From Tachypleus tridentatus (taxonomy: Eukaryota; Arthropoda; Merostomata; Xiphosura; Limulidae): DNA of 64,000 nucleotides. Numbering within the stretch: position 1 is the stretch's first letter; each line of letters begins with the position of its first letter. Below the pieces are notes generated by a model, which worked only from the letters and a program-made list of their open reading frames with translations, searched no databases and was not told the origin of the DNA. The position numbers were made by a program, and so were the translations under genes. The DNA is taken from contig NC_134835.1 in assembly GCF_004210375.1 (NCBI RefSeq), positions 72,012,447-72,076,446 of the forward strand. Reading direction: 5' to 3'. Positions 1 through 15,100 of the stretch are shown piece after piece.

Positions 1-64
1 ACTCTTTTCTAATTGAAGAGTTTAATGAAACTTACTTATTGAAGATGATATTGTGTCATTACAG

Positions 65-112
65 CTACTTCAAGTGGTACAGAGGAAGATGTTGATGAAC
101 TTGATCTATCTG
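65..112 (+). CDS. RUBCN: RUBCN exon: acidic linker
   Basis: First visible exon, 48 nt, preceded by ttacag and followed by gtaagt. It encodes an acidic stretch ([11 protein letters not shown]). It starts and ends in phase 1, so skipping it would keep the frame. Confidence 0.8.
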
Positions 113-3100
113 GTAAGTTTGATAAATTTTGAAAATAAATATCATTAAATTTATGACAAATAATATTCTCAAAAGATTAAAGGATTTATTATTAAGTATG
201 TTAGTGAGACATGTTAGTCCTAGTAATTATATACACAATTTAAAATATTTAAGTAATTGCAAGTGCTAATAATTTCTTCTATGTAAAAAGTAGGGATTAG
301 ATACTTTTACTTTAATTTTTAAGCATATATGAACTGCAATTTCACAATATCTTTTTGCACACATTTTACTGTCTTTTTTTGTTGTTGTAGAGAGTACAGT
401 TTAATACACTGCTTAACTTACCAAAAATGTGCACTTTGAAAATAATTATTCACAAGTATTTTAGCAAAGGCATAATGTATTATTTTTGATTTAATAACAT
501 ACAATGCATGAAAATGTTTTCAAAATAAACTACTATAACAGAAACAAATGCTTAACTATGAAGAACATTTTTGGAGGGAGGAATAATTAGAAGTTGTCTA
601 ACAGTGATTAAATCATGAGTGAGTAATATTACTGACAAACACAGATACATTTAAGAGCTTTATCTGATAATATTACTTAAAATATTGTAAGGTTTAAAGT
701 ATTTTTAGGTAAGTGAACCAATCCTCTTCACTGTTTGAGTAATTTCTTTTTAATTCTTTACTTAAATTTATATTGAAAAAAGAAATATAGCATTTAATGA
801 GATGTTACTGTTTCTTCTCCTTAAAGTATATTGAGACTACTTTTTTGCATTGTTTTCAACACAGAAAAGTAAAAGTTGTACCCTAGATGTATTGAAGATA
901 TTAATATCTGTTACTTTTGCAGATGCTAGTGATTCAAAACTCAGTTCTCTCAAAGAAAGTGGTCTTTCATTATCCATGGCATCTCTTTACTCAGGTTAAG
1001 TATTCAAATTATCTACATTCTTTGTGATATCCCTTCAAGAATTATAAATATTTATATGCAACAAATAATTCTGATTAATTTTAATACAACTTTTTGGCTT
1101 GGATATGCAGACCTAAAATTTAATAGAATTGTGGTATTGTGACAAGGATAGATTTTATGAATATATATATATATATATATATGTATATATTGTTGTAACT
1201 GTGAATTGATACATGCATTATGGAGTTGATGAATGTAGTCATGTTGGTAACTAAAATTATCTGTAATGTTTTTTACTAGGCCAGACGATGTTTGTAACTT
1301 AGGTTAACAATGTGAAAATATCTTTAACATTGTTGATAACTAGGAAAGAAGGTCTTTGAAGAATTTTGTAGCATAAGTTGGAAAATATATCACAAAAGTG
1401 TGATGCAGGCAGTAGCTATGAAAAGTATATATTGCAAAAAGAATTTATAGCACTGTTGGTAATTAGAGAAGAAGAAATTTTTATTGCACTGTAAATGAGA
1501 GAGAGAAAGAATGTGAAAGTTTGTTAGTGAATCTGACAAGAAGACTATGTGTGGTCATATTAATACAAGTATTGAAAAGACATTTTTCAGTAACTTTTGG
1601 CAAATACCTATGATTTCTTTGAAATGTTCCTATATTTTTAAAACTTCAGAAACGAAAATATTTTACATGTATTAACTTGTATTTTGTTAAATATCTTTCA
1701 CCTTTAACAGGAAATTTGTGCTATATTTTTTTATTGGACTTTGTAAAGTATGCTATTTCTCTGATTTTTAAATTTCTATTTATTTTAAAATTAATTTTGC
1801 TAAGTTTCAAGAACAACTAATCACATTGATCATTATTAGTAAGGAAATCATTATTCATGTTATTTTTAAACAAGTCTAAAAATTGTTTTGGTAATTAATC
1901 ATTTATAGTAAAAACTATTGTGTTTGGAAGTGAGTTTGCATAACCTTTATTTATGCTTGAAATATCCTCCTTGTTGATAGAATAATAAGTATATATTATC
2001 AGTTTCATTTTAAAACATCGTAGATGCTGACATTAAGCGTGTGTCATCAGTCATTGAAGAAGAAAAGTTTTTATCCCCTGAAGAAACATCAAAAAGGTAA
2101 TTCTGAAAATATATACTCAACTATGAACAAATTTCAACAATAGTGTGTGTTGAGCAATGACATAGAAAGTGAAACGAGAATAGTTTTGATCTTCCTATTT
2201 GCATTTGTTAACATGGTCAAACTGAAACTAGTTCCTTATGCTACTTGCTTAAGCTAATATCATGCAACACTAAATGCACTTCAATTAGGGTAATTTCATA
2301 AATTTTAGTAAATTTGTGTTGAAAATAATAATGTTAATAATAATAATAATAACAATAATGAATAATAACCATCCATTGATGTTATTCTTTGAAAACTTGA
2401 GTTAGAAACTGCTGATCTAGCTTGCTTTGCCTAACAAATAGTCATGTATCTATACATCCTTCCACTCCAAAGTTTTACTGCTTGAAATCAGCCATCTTTA
2501 GTCCAAATAACAAAAAAAAAAAAATTCCTCTTTTAATCTTAGTTGAACCTGTTTCAAAAATGGAAGATCAAGAGCATGCAACTTTTTGTGTAAGCATGCA
2601 AGAAAATTTTATTTAGATTTAAGCAGTTTTTATTGAATAACTTTGCACATGTGGCTTATCAGACTCCTAACTGTTGGTTTTAAGGATCTAGCGGTGTACG
2701 AAAATTGAATAAAATCCACATAAGTATGTTTTCCATACTTTAGTGTGAAGTTAGAGAAAATCCAAATTGGAGATATTATATCTCAGATCATTCTTAATAA
2801 ATTGCCTTGAAATTTGGTATGTAAAGTTAGAACCCAGTAGAAGCACATTCACTAAAAATATATGATGGTTTTGATTAATACAGAAGATAGAAAATTGTTA
2901 AGCTGTCATTCCTGTTGATAAAACAGCATGTCCTGCAGGTTTTTTTATTGTCTTAATGTAATGAAGAAATAAATATCTAAATAACTTATAAAATACATGT
3001 GCAATAAACTTAGTGTGACGAAGTTGCTTAATCAGTAGTTTTTATGAAAACAGTTTTTCACAGACATTCAGGTTTTTCAAACCATATAATACATTCAGTA

Positions 3101-6100
3101 ATAAGATTAGAGGGTTGTGTAGTTAGGTAACAGTGAACTTCTAAGCTGTGCCTGAACTAATTATTACTTAGCCACTAGAATTTTGAAGTAATTCAGTAAA
3201 AGGTTGAATTAAACAACTGCACAGGATTTAGTGAGGTTCTAAAAAAAAGCTATAGTTTATAGTGGATGTCAAATACAAATGGATTTGTCAGAATGCCATA
3301 TAGAAATGGTATTAATTGCATGCTATTTTTGTTTTATTTTCTGTGTCAGAAATGTTTTGTTTTTTTGAGCACCATTAAATGTAATTCTGAATTGAGAATA
3401 AAGTATACTTGTTATTCTTAACTTTGTTTACCACAAGCTGGAGCTCATTATGAGACATTTTTATAAACATAAATACATTCACAACCTGTATCTCCAGAAA
3501 GTAACTTTATTGGCTCAGTATGTTGCTGTTATAGCTCTGTCAGGAGCTTTTGATATCATCCAAGTTCACTACGTTTGTTTATATATGTTAGTATTGTACA
3601 TAAATAGTACAGCTATAATTCGTTTTTTGTATTGTTTTCCTCTTATTTTTCTTTAAAGTATGCTAATGTGAATGTCATGCAAAAATTATAAACTATGCTC
3701 TATTGTCTTTTAACTTAGATCAAATGGAAACTATGTATTGGAAACATCAGGCTCCCATGTGTCAGCAGAAACTGTAGCTTTGTGTCTTCTCAAAAGGTTT
3801 TCTGAACAACAACTTCCCAAAGCGTCAGATCTACAATGGCTGGTGTCAGAACAAGATGCACCACAAAGGGTAACTGATTTGATGCATAAGAATTTTGTTG
3901 AAACCAATCTTTTATAAATTATATTAATTATTACTTTTATGTTTGGGAAATCAATAACACAAATTTGTTTGTCCTGATTTTTGTTCCCTGACTTTCCTGT
4001 TTGAGTATGTTTTGTGTAATTTATAAAAACGTTACTTTCCTCTTTTTTTTTTATTTGCAACTTTTGATTATTAAGTGTTTTGATCATTTTTCAGTTCGTT
4101 TTTACCTATTCTTTGTACAGCTACTTCCTCTGCCAGACTCCTGGCCAATATCTCCTGATGTAGTGGAAGAAGAGTATAATGTGGAAAAGGTAAACCTCTT
4201 TTTTATTTCTGAAAAATAATAAACAAAACAACCTAATTAAACATTAAAATATCATATTTAACCCTACATTTTTCAGTTCTTGTAAATGCTGAAATATTTG
4301 CTTGATTATTAGTCATTGAAACAGGAATGAGAAAAATATATATATAATATTGGAAATTATTTTGTTGGTGACAAGAAAGTGAAAAAATCATTAATTAGGG
4401 AAGGTATAAAATATTTTACATACATTGTTGTTAAAACAATAACTAATTTTGAAAGTATTTAAAGATAATAGTTGAATTGTATACTAAAGGTTAAGTGACA
4501 ACAAATGTGTATGATTAATGGTTTTGCTGCATAGATAATGGATTTTTTTCCATTTATGTCAGTTGTTATTTCCATTATTATTCAAAAATAAATTTCAAAG
4601 AAGTTTCATTGAATCCATTGTAAAATATTTTAATTTTCTTAAAAACTGTACTTAAAAACTATAGACCTGGAATGAAGGTCTGATTTATTTTACTTTGAAC
4701 GTGTTACCAAACAAAGGTTCAAACTTTTGAATAGTAATAACTTGCATAAAATGAGATAATACCACTATTACTATGATTTTATATTTTATTGAAGACCATT
4801 TATTTAGTTTTAAATGTCATATATAGATAAGTACAATAATACTTTCACAAGTAGTTTAAAAACAGTAATCATATGTTTTATAAATTTGAAAAATATGTTT
4901 ATTCACACATTTAATGATACATGCAGTAGTCTTGTAAGATTATTATTGTAATAGTATGCTATTGTGGCTGATTAAAGAACAGCAGCTGACATAGCCAGTA
5001 TAGATGTTTATTTAATAAATAGGTTTGTTTGTTTTTGAATTTCACGCAAAGCTACACGAGGGCTATCTGTGCTAGCCATCCCTAATTTTGCAGAGTAAGA
5101 CTAGAGGAAAAGAAGCTAGTCATCATCACTCTCTGCCAACTCTTGGGTGACCCTTTTACCAACAAAGAGTGGGATTGACATTCATATTTTAATGCTCTCA
5201 CAGCTAAAAGGGGTGAACGTGTTTGGTGTGATGGGGATTCAAACCCACAACCTTCTTATTATGTGCCAAGTGACTTAACCGTCTGGTTATGCCAGGCCAA
5301 CAAACAGGTTAAGAATGATAACCATTTTAACTTGAAATTGTTGATTAATTATAAATATCTAAAAAACATAATAATAAAGAACAGCAAGAACAAAAGTGAA
5401 AGAACAGCTACAACTTTAAATTAATCTAAAAAGAAGATATATCTTTAAGGCTTGATTTTAAATGATAAATTAATACTTTTATCTGCAATGTTCTTTCACT
5501 CTTTAGAACAGTAAATGCTGAGTATTTTTGGCAAGGTGTCCCATTGAAATCCTTACTGAAGTATTTACATCCACATGGGACACCTAGTGATAAACACCCT
5601 AGCGTTCTTTGCTCAGCATAGAGCAAAATAACTTTGTGAATAAAAGGTACTTTATTAATTAGGCATTTGGAACCAAGTTTTAATGATAAAGCTATATTTT
5701 GTCTGATGCTTAAAACAGAATACTAACAGTTCAGTGAGAAAAATACAGATCGTTAATCATAACAAGACAGGAAGTTACAAGAGAGAAAGTGTGTGTGTTT
5801 TGGTTGTAACATGTTTTTAATAACAGTTGATTAATTAAACATGGACCTTTTGGATGAAAGACTTGTGTAGTTATACTAGTGCTTAATACATATATAGATT
5901 ATTAGTGTAGGCATATCTTGTGTTTCATACTTATTCTTTCATAACATTTCTCTTACATCTTGTAAATTAGACAGTCAGTATATTTTAATGAAACAATGCA
6001 GCTGTTGTGTGTACCTCCTTTTGCTCCACCGTGTCTTTTATAATTTTTGATATAACTTGTTTTTAAGTAATGGGAATTATACAACTAAAAATATCAATTT

Positions 6101-9100
6101 TTTCTCAGTAACATTTAATGTGCTGTTACTATTTAAATCGTCACAGTTTCTGTTAATAATGAAAAAAAATACAACTTGAATTCTGCCTGACAAGCCTTCA
6201 AATGTTTAGAACTATCTTTGAATTCCTGGCTAGTGTAATTTCAAAAATAGCTCTTAAAGGCTGAAAAAAAATTTTAATTTCTATTTCTTTGAATATCTAC
6301 TGCCTTTGGATGTATACATGTGTGTTTGTTGGTTTCTTACAGACTCGTCTTCGTGGAAACCTAGAGTGGGCACCACCAAGGGCTCAGATTATCTTTAATA
6401 TTCACCCAGAGCCAAAGTGAGAATGTTTGTCCTGTAATGAAAACTTTTCAGATACCATAATTATTAACTAAATTGTATAATTAGTTTTATAAACAAGTTT
6501 TTGATTGAATATAAATTTATTTTGACAAAAAAAATATGTAAACTATAATTAAACCACTTATAATTCAAAAATAGTAATTACTTTGCAAAAAAGTGTTAGA
6601 ACTTCAGTATAAAGTCCTTACACTACATCATATCTATTAGAATGTCATTATATGAATTTTTCAATTTTTTAGACAAAAGAAAATTGGTTTAATTTTTAAC
6701 ATTTCTTTTATTTAAAAATACTTAAAACCACTGTACATTATGTGATTAATATTTTATCTTGCAGGCGAAAAGCATTGATTGCAAAACAAAACTACAGGTG
6801 TTCAGGATGTGGTATGAAGATTGACAGAGGTATACTACTTGCATTACACACTATTTGTATAAATGAAGGTTATATAGCCTTCTTTTACACCAGTAAAAAA
6901 ATCAAGTATTTTTGTCCTTCAGCTTTTTAATTAAGCTCAGCTGATTTGACTGTTTCCATTATGTAACTTTTATGTATCTTCACAAAATTTTGGAAGCTTT
7001 CAGTAAATATTAGAAGTCTTTTGTATACAAAAAAGTATCAAAATTTTCAATTAACTATTTTTTGTACAATATACATCTGTTACTACTATTGTTACTTAAA
7101 TTTTATTGTTTTAGTTCCCTTTAAACCCTGTCTAACTAATAATTCCTCCACACAAGGTCTAAATCATTCAACAAACATAGCTCACATTACCATCTAGAAT
7201 TACACAATGCACAAGTTGCTTGCAATACTACCTTGGAAAGAAATGTTATTGTTGTTATTTTTCATTACTTTACCTTATCTAACCTTAAGTTTTTAATTTT
7301 TACATTTCAATTACTTTTATAATAAATAAAAAATACATATCAAAATTAGAAACATATTACTTATCTGGGCTTCCTTTCTTACTTTTGACTGTTGATGAAA
7401 CTTAAGCCTACTTTTTTTATACTAATTGTACTGTTACACTAAATTGTTTTATTTATTTAAATAATACACCTAAAAGTACACAATACTGTAAAAGCAAACA
7501 GTGCCCTACAACTATCATAATATTTCTGACTTCGTAATTATTTGGTAAGAGGCTTTCAAAAATCAGCTGAATTCATCTGTGTGATTCCTGTGAGGATAAA
7601 TTTGAAATGGAATAATGAAAAATCCAGTACCATGTACAGAAAACATATATCATTTGACAGATTAAAACTTTGGCTTCCTATTAGTTATAAATAATATAGT
7701 GTAAAACATCAGAACTACTGGCAATTTGTGAAAGAGGGGATGTTACAGATAAGTGTGACAAGTGGGTTTGATTTTCTAGTTTATGGCTCCATAGACAAAT
7801 AAGATTGAAGGCTATAAAAGTTATACTTTGCCTGAATAACAACTTTATTATACAGAGTAACTTACTATTCAGAAGTGTGGTAAATAAATTAGAGAGGAGA
7901 CTGAGGAATTTTTACATTTCCTTGTAAAATTAAGAACTTAAAACTTGTATTAAAATTTGACTTCATTCTGATGCCAAATTTATTTGTATACCATAATAAT
8001 GGAATAATTTAACTAAAGTTCGAAGGTAACAGACACTTTAATCTGCCAATGGCAAGAGTGTTCAAAGATCTTTATAATAGAATTATTGAATATTATTTGA
8101 TCTATAAGCAGTTTAGATTCTAACGTTTGATTTTAATTATAGGATTTTTGTCCATATTAACTTCCTATTTTTCTGTAATTGAATGTTATTTTGTGAGAGT
8201 TTAGTAAGTGCTTAATTATTTATCATTAATGTGTACTCTTACTGAAATATATAATAAATATTTCTTGTTTTTTTTCACAAGAGAATGTTCTTTTCAAAGA
8301 ACACATTAACTGTATTTCAATTAAATGTTAGTTTTCTGTTTTAAACATGTATATTTTCTTGTCTAATTTTTTTTTTTTTTTCTGGAAGATTACATTAAGA
8401 AATTTAGGTATTGTGAGTACCTGGGAAGGTACTTCTGCCAATGCTGTCACAGTAATAATCAGGCTTATATACCTGGCCGCATCCTTTTCAAGTGGGATTT
8501 TAATCGTTATTATGTATCCAGTTTTTCCCAAGACTTGTTGGAGAAAATTTTCACAGAACCTCTATTTAACATTCTGGATATAAATCCTTCTTTGTATCGT
8601 AAAGTTCGACAGTTGGATTTAGTACGAGAATATCGAACACAGTTGTTCTACTTGAAAGACTACATAGGAACATGTAGGAATTGTGAAAGGTAAGAAATAA
8701 TCTATAGCTGAAATGTAGTCTTCTATTTGAGTTTTCATTAACTAAACTATTAAAAATCATATAAACTTGTAATTACATATCTAAGACAAGACAAAATCTT
8801 CATTTTAAAATGTCAATTACATCTTAGTCTGATTGTATGAAAATCAAGTACCTGATGAGCTTTCATATTTCCAAACAAACAGTGTGACCCACATGGTAGG
8901 GATGAAATCCTATGACCCTTTTTAAAACTACCATTTAATGTCAAACAGCCCTAATTCCAGTGTTAAGTTATTAAATACATTCCTTAAATCAAAAATTTTG
9001 ACCAAATCAATTTCAATTTCATCAACCTTGGATGGTAGGCAGTTGGAAAATACATTACATTTCAGCGAGTGAAATAGTAAGGATGCCAAGAACTTATCAG

Positions 9101-12100
9101 CATTTTGATTTCAAGTTGCAATATTGCTGTTGAGCTGTCCTTGCTGTTCTTAATTTTTAAATTTTTTGAACTGTGAAAGATGTAAAATAACATTTATTAA
9201 GTATATGCAGTAAAGTCTCAACACTTAGGACACCCTTCTGACTGTGTACAAGTGCCCTCTATAACAAGATGTTCTTAATATAAAAGTGCTACTCTAAACT
9301 GGATTACATATTGACCATACTTCAAACAATAGTACACTTTATTCACAAATGCTTAAATTTTGGTTATTTCATTAAAACATGGAATAATAAATAAAAAATA
9401 TTGTGAAAAACAAAGATTTTGAGTACTTACATTGTTATAAGTAATAGTAAAGTCATTTAATAAAGTTTTGAAAATAACTCAAAGGTCATGCACTGCAAAA
9501 GGGTTAATTGTCCAATTTATCCAAGTACCCACATAGAGAACAAGACTGCCCTTAGTCTGGAATATCAAGATGCCCATTATTGCAAGATTTATTTTGGTTA
9601 CAAATAGTATGAAAAAGAAAGACTGAATAGGCTAAATAGCCAAGTGTTTATATTCAGATCATGTATTTGATCTTTGGATGCTGGATATGCATGAAAATTT
9701 GATTTGGTGTATGACTGATATTAGTTTATAACAATAGTTCTACTTTCTCATATATATATTACCATTTCCATTTGTTATTTAACTATTATGAGCAACATAT
9801 AATTATGATGTTTGTTAACTGTTCATAATACAGGACTTGATAAGTGCTATTGTCATAGTTTTCAAGAAACCTAATTAGCAAGGGTTCTTATATAAAAATA
9901 TTTTATTTTGTTAATGAAGCTTTTTCAGTAGAACAACTTTAATTACTTTTTTCTCCACCCAGGTACAAACTTTACACATCTATAAATTATTTTAAATTTA
10001 TATCCCCTTATAAATGCACATATAATATAAAAAAAAAAAAAAAATTCCTTCATGTGAAAAATATGATACTTTTTCTGTGTCTCCTCTTCTCTAATTTAGT
10101 TACCACCCTCCAAGAAATATGAAAATTAACATAAATTACTTATTATAATATTGTAATTGTGTAGATAAAGCATAAATTTTGCATTCTTCAATTGTGTTTG
10201 GTTACAGAGCCATCAAAGAGAAATTGGACACCTCTTACCATACCCACCTGTCGCATCCTATTTCAGGATTTTAGTCATTCTTTTTTGTGTTTAATACCAT
10301 ATTATTTTTAACCAATAGAAATACAAGGTTTTCATCTATCAAATGACATTACATTAGTATAAAAAAAAACAGAAAAGTAGGGTTAAACAAATGCACATTT
10401 TAAGTTAGTTTGAAGTCATTACAAGAAAAAAAAAGATAGTTTAGATGTATTTGGATTTTTGGTGGTTACAAGATCTGTGAAATTGACCAATCTTGTATAG
10501 AGGTAGCATAGGGGAAACAATAACAAATTTAATATAAAATTGTATTTAAAAAAATGCATTTGAAATGTATTTAGGAAGTTTTAGATATCATGCAAATGAT
10601 TTTTGAGATGAAGAAAAATATTTGTAATTTAATATAAATCGTTTTGCACTCAGACTGATAAATAAAAATGACTATATTCATGGACAACTCGTCAATAAAA
10701 GTACTTCATCAGAAAACTGATTTTTTTTTGTACCAACTACTTGTAATGTTTACTAAAAGTCTCTCAAGCTTTGTGAAAATACACTTTCTATATTGAAAGT
10801 TATAGTATTAAAAAATATATATAAATAAAAGTGGTCACTTGGTTGGTCTTTGGAACTGAGCCTGTGTTGAGAAAGTTTATAAATGGCTCAGTGCTAAATG
10901 TGCAGGGCATATACTGTATGTGTGTAGTCTAGTCTAGTTGGCTTTAGGGTGCAGGCACTGACTTGGTGTATTCCAAATGGCATAAACAGACTAGTGCAAA
11001 GTGCAAAATCCACTGTATATGCTATATGGCAGAAATTTACCAGAACTGAATGCCAACTATGGCTTTGATGTAGCAAACTGAAATATTACTATGTTGTTGG
11101 AGGTCTCAAAGACAATATACAAGATAAAGATGCGATTTGCATGTTATATTAATAAGTGAGGAAAGTAATTCACAAATAGATGTAGTTTTGGTGTGTAAGT
11201 TGCAATGCAACATCTGGGTATTTTGTCCCCTGAGCTTGTACTACACATGAACTTAACAAGCAATCTTACAGCCTTTATCACAGAATCTTATACAGTACAC
11301 ACAAAATTGCAAATTGTGAGAATACCACATACATGAGAATACAGTGCAGAATTTAAGGCTTTTGTTCATTTGATGTAAAATTATGAGTTCCATAATAATA
11401 TATTACTTATAGATTGTAAACATTATCTGGTTTTAACACAGAATGCTGTACTACATACACAAGCATATAGGGTATAAGAATATATAGGTTCACAAAATAT
11501 TGTAGTCACACACACAAACTTCAGATTATAAGAAGAGAACCTGTTATAAAAATTAAGTAATTTAAAGTTTATATTAAATTTCTTTACACCTCAAACTATT
11601 TTGTTCTTTCACAGACTGCAGGAAGAATTTGATAAATCTCAGGCATACTTGATCCATGAAGTTCACACTTATTCAATTCAAGATCTTGTCCAGGTAATAG
11701 GTGCTTATTGGAAAATGTATTTTGAAGAACATCTTTTAAATTAATTTTTGTACCATTATCTAAATCTAGAAATTCATTGGCCTTTGACCTTTCTTAAAAG
11801 ATATATCAACCAAAATATTGTCTTTTTTTACACTTAAAATCATAATTTCTTTAATATAGTTATTGGGAAACAAGGGCATACCTGATAAACCATATTTAAC
11901 AATCTGTATATTAACAAGATTTATGATTATACCTTGGTTTTTACTAGGTGAAGTCAGGGAAGTTACCAGAAAGACTACGGAACCTCATGTTATATTCAGT
12001 AAACCATGTAAAACAGTGTGCACTATGTCATGGAAAAGGATTTATATGTGAAGTATGTAGAGATGGCCGTGATATTATATTTCCATTTCAGTTGGTCAAA

Positions 12101-15100
12101 GTAACACAGTGCCAAGGTAAGAATGTTATTTTATGAAAATAAAAGAAAGTGTGAAACACAATGTGTATGGTTTATTCTTCATCTAAAACCATATGTTTTA
12201 CATGGGTAATAGGCAGAAAAATCTCAAGAATTTTCTAGTACAATATTTTGCATCCATTCATAAAATAACTTTTAATTAGCACTGCCTTCTTTTGGCACAA
12301 ATTTTCGATGCTGACTACTAATCTTCCACTTCTGCATATACACATGTAAATGATTATGCAGCAGCCCTCCACCATTAGGGGCACAACAAAGTGCCTATTG
12401 TAATCTGTGCCCTTGCCACACTTGCAATTACTAATCACTTCTGAATTGGCAGTAGTACTGTACAGACATGCTTCTTTTATGCTCACAAATTTGTTGATGT
12501 TTTCTTCATATTACAGACTTTAATTTTTTGCATTGTTGAATTGTGAATGGTTGCTTTTACCAACCTTCTTTACATTTTCATATTTATTTTTGCCTCATGT
12601 TTGGAATTGTCACTATGCTTTAGCAGTTTCAAATTATTACAACTGCTGCTGTTATGGGGTTCCCACTTACTACTACTGATTTGAATACTTGGTTATTGGC
12701 CAAGGAAATGTCAACAATTCTTCGATGAGAAAATTCTATGTTCATGCAATTTTCACCATAAGATGAGAAAAATCGAAACTCCTGTCTTACCTGATGTGTC
12801 TGATAATAATAGTAATAATTTAGATAGCCTATTCCCCTAAGGACGGACGGATACACACACACAAAATGCTTTCCACTCGTGTGATATCATGGTATTCCCC
12901 TAACCTCCTTCACCTTTAGTGGAATTTAGTAGTCAGGTTTGTGCCATCTTATTCTTTTCTGTTTCCCATGATTCTCGACCAGTTCTACTTGTTGGAGTAT
13001 CTATGGGCCAATATTTAAGATTCTCTTCCTAGATTGATGTTTGGAGTTCATGCTCAGCATTTTGAATATCAACTTCAGTTGAGAATTAGTATGCCTCATT
13101 TATCTGAAGGTCTTGCCTATGTATTTCGTAAATCTTCCTTTCCTTATTTTGATTCCTAACATTTATAATCTCTTTAAATTGTAAGGTTCAAACCCTTATG
13201 CATCAGTGAATTTCTCACAACCTCAATTTTTCTGGATTTGTCTACAGTTCTGCATGCATTATTTCCTGTGCACTTGCTGGCTCAGACAATTCACTTGTCT
13301 CTTGAAGGATTTTTGGATGGTATTTGCTGTTTTATGTTTACTTCAGTGTCTCCCCTTTTATCTTTGCCCTGGCTTATTTAGATATGGCTGATGATGTTTT
13401 AACATTATGGGCTGGGGGTGCCATTCTTAAGTTTGTTTACTCACTACTTCCTTGCACAACTTGTGCATGACACATTTTTTACATGAACATGTTTGGGGAT
13501 TTTCCTGACTAACTGAAAGCCAGAGTTGAATAGGCTCATTTGTATAATTCATTATTCTTGTTAGCTTCTTATTTATTCCAATTTCTCCTGTTTCTGTATC
13601 TCGCACTTCATTCCGTGTCCAACATTTTGCCATTCCAAGCTTCTATAACTCTAACAATGGTTCTATAAGTCCTGCAGGTTCTTTCAGAGGGTCTGGCTTT
13701 TCACTTCCATACCCCTCCACAATTTTCTCCTCATTTGATTACCTTCCCCCACTAAAGAGGGGGAATGTTTTTTCCCAACATCTTCAGGAGGCAGTTCAAT
13801 ACTTACTTCAGAAAAACCATAAAACTTGGGAAACCTTCTCTGATAGGGTTTTACACTGTTTGTTGTGATTGGAATGATGGAAGATTGGTAATAGATTCAT
13901 TGTCTCTATCCTAATCATACCAAAATTTACAATGGAGTCTTACTTGAACTTTCAGTGGGTTTTCACTCTCAGATAGTTGTCTCAAGTATATATCTCCACA
14001 TTCCCACCTCTCAGGCATCCCAACATTTCCTGTTTTGTTTTTCAGTTTGACTCTTATGTTTGGTCTGGCCTCAGCACTTTGTCTTGTGCCAAGTATGCAG
14101 GTTATTGACTAGACTGCTTCAGGTCAAAGATCTTTAATTCCACTATTACATTGACATTTGACTTTCATTCAGTTCAAATCTACTGTTTGTACTCAGAACA
14201 GGTTGGCTTATCAAGATGGAGATGTCATTTCTCATATCAACTCCATATCTCATTCATCTGGGCATGTTTTTTAACTTTCTTGTCAATTGAGCACAGCTAT
14301 CTCCCATTCATTTATGGGATATGGAACATCTCATTGAGTTTATTGGCCTATCCCTCTCCTATTGTACAAAAGACCCCATCTCTTTTGGGTACATGAACTT
14401 CTCTTGAAGCTCTCATTCCACTTGGTTGTATCCACATCCATCACTTTCAGTGGGTGTTACTCAACCATTTTGGATTCTCTTCCAACTCCTCGACCAGATT
14501 ATCTTTTTATAGGTGCTTCCCTTTTGGATTGGAGTGCATATCAACTTTCAAGAGGTTGGGGGTCATTGGAAACTAACTGAAAATCACCCCTCTGTATCAA
14601 TGTCTGGAGTTGCCTGTGGCTTTTCATGTTTTGTCAAATGTCTGGGGGCATTCAGTGATGGTCCACTCTGACAATTCCATGCTAGTGTTTTATATCACCA
14701 GGCAGGGAGGTAGTAAGTAATAAGGCATATGTTTCTGAATGTTGAATCTCCTCTAATGGGCCCACAATTGTCATATCAGATTATTAGCATGTCATATTTC
14801 GGGAGCCTTGAATCTGGCCACAGACCAATTATCTTTACCTGATAAGATTTTCCTGACAGAATGGTCATTAGACCTACATGTAGTTTGGGAGTTCTGTGCT
14901 CATTGGGGTATTCCAGGTTGTATGTTTTTTTTAATACACGTGTACATCCTTTTACATTTCTCATCCAGCCTCTCCACTTCAGATGATATGTTGTGAGGAG
15001 GTCTTCTGACCAGCCTTGAAGTTATTACTAAGTGCAAATGTGGAGAATGCACTAGTTATGATAGTTGTGTCACACTCCTATTGGTGGAGAATTGCTACAT

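Larger units (their letters stand above)
113..2023. other. RUBCN: RUBCN introns, no other gene seen
   Basis: Apart from the 72-nt exon and an AT microsatellite, this is AT-rich intron with no coding homology that I recognise. Confidence 0.7.

Noticed and set aside
3731-4087. 118-codon minus-strand open frame
   Set aside because: It lies antisense across a well-supported RUBCN exon and the following intron and has no homology.
5022-5299. tRNA gene
   Set aside because: The tRNA-like boxes are part of a SINE with body and tail; the cloverleaf is degenerate.
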